Origin: Leifsonia sp. ZF2019
GTDB lineage: Bacteria > Actinomycetota > Actinomycetes > Actinomycetales > Microbacteriaceae
Assembly (NCBI RefSeq): GCF_019924635.1
Contig: NZ_CP065037.1
Span: 3,410,001-3,474,000, forward strand
Direction of reading: 5' to 3'
DNA length: 64,000 nucleotides
The position numbers and the translations under genes are program-made. Shown in pieces: positions 63,797 to 64,000 of the stretch. Each line of letters begins with the position of its first letter. Position 1 is the stretch's first letter. A model generated the notes under the pieces. That model was not told where the DNA came from. It saw only the letters and a list, made by a program, of their open reading frames with translations, and did no database searches.

Positions 63797-64000
63797 TGCG
63801 CCTCCGTAACAAACGCGTCCGCACCCCCTGGTTCTCGTACCTCGTCGTGACCATCGGCGGGGTCGCGATGGCCCTGCCGTTCTTCGACATGGTGTCGAGC
63901 TCGTTCAAGGGATCGGGAGAGTACGGCATCCTGCCGTATCACTTCCTCCCGCAGGAGTTCACCTGGGGCAACTACTACGCAGCCTTCACCGAGCTGCAGC
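63796..64000 (+). CDS. sugar ABC transporter permease (MalG type), cut by window
   Basis: The frame starts at ATG 63796 (MRLRNKRVRTPWFSYLVVTI) and runs off the right edge after 68 codons. The visible part has the first transmembrane helix (LVVTIGGVAMALPFFDMVSS) and the MalG-type sequence SSFKGSGEYGILPYHFLP, QEFTWGNYYAAF. The EAA loop lies outside. It is the partner of the preceding permease. Confidence 0.9.
   Translation, partial: MRLRNKRVRTPWFSYLVVTIGGVAMALPFFDMVSSSFKGSGEYGILPYHFLPQEFTWGNYYAAFTELQ

Overview
The window is a high-GC actinobacterial chromosome segment, most likely from the Microbacteriaceae (Leifsonia-like). Evidence for this is the GC-rich coding, frequent GTG starts, and the packed core order tilS-hpt-ftsH-folE-folP-folB-folK-(DUF3180)-(two PH-domain proteins)-(DUF2520)-panC-lysS, with clpC and radA close by. 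No species can be named from the sequence alone.

Region 1 (about 1-14,200) looks accessory. It holds a cut-off small membrane protein with a small upstream peptide ORF, a perfect LexA/SOS box ahead of two small conserved-looking genes and a decayed DUF3560 gene, a 2541-residue secreted Rhs/YD-repeat protein with a PH-like membrane protein behind it, an exonuclease-TerB-BRCT-Lsr2-like fusion, and a frameshifted OLD-family ATPase/nuclease. It ends at tRNA-Ser(CGA), next to a short direct repeat, as expected for an integration-prone spot.

Region 2 (14,400-46,000) is core. It contains an SGNH hydrolase, an alpha/beta hydrolase, radA, an N-acetyltransferase, clpC, a DUF2975/XRE pair, a VOC protein, a pirin gene whose frame is shifted twice, an IS30-family insertion with a 3-bp target duplication, cardiolipin synthase, a CtaG-like protein, lysS and panC. 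These are followed by the long minus-strand operon from tilS down to the DUF2520 protein, with 4-17 bp overlaps between most genes from folE on. Inorganic pyrophosphatase is divergent from tilS. A wall-anchored beta-propeller protein and several small unknown proteins follow. Several intergenic gaps carry hairpins of one architecture (a direct repeat followed by an inverted repeat), always with the same polarity relative to the upstream minus-strand gene.

Region 3 (46,000-55,870) has a membrane-anchored esterase-like hydrolase, two large LuxR-type ATPase regulators, a coupled NlpC/P60 and M23 peptidoglycan hydrolase pair, and a tRNA-Glu, tRNA-Asp, tRNA-Phe cluster. The tRNA-Phe has an unusual T-loop.

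Region 4 (55,900-64,000) looks like a muropeptide/N-acetylmuramic acid salvage island: a Gfo/Idh/MocA oxidoreductase and murQ on the minus strand, and a divergent rpiR regulator, DUF1343 (NamZ-type) exo-muramidase, two-domain GNAT protein and sugar ABC importer on the plus strand. A palindromic motif centred on TTGACA lies over the -35 boxes of the murQ/rpiR divergent promoters and of the GNAT/ABC promoter, so one regulator (probably the RpiR protein) may control the whole island. The second ABC permease runs off the right edge.
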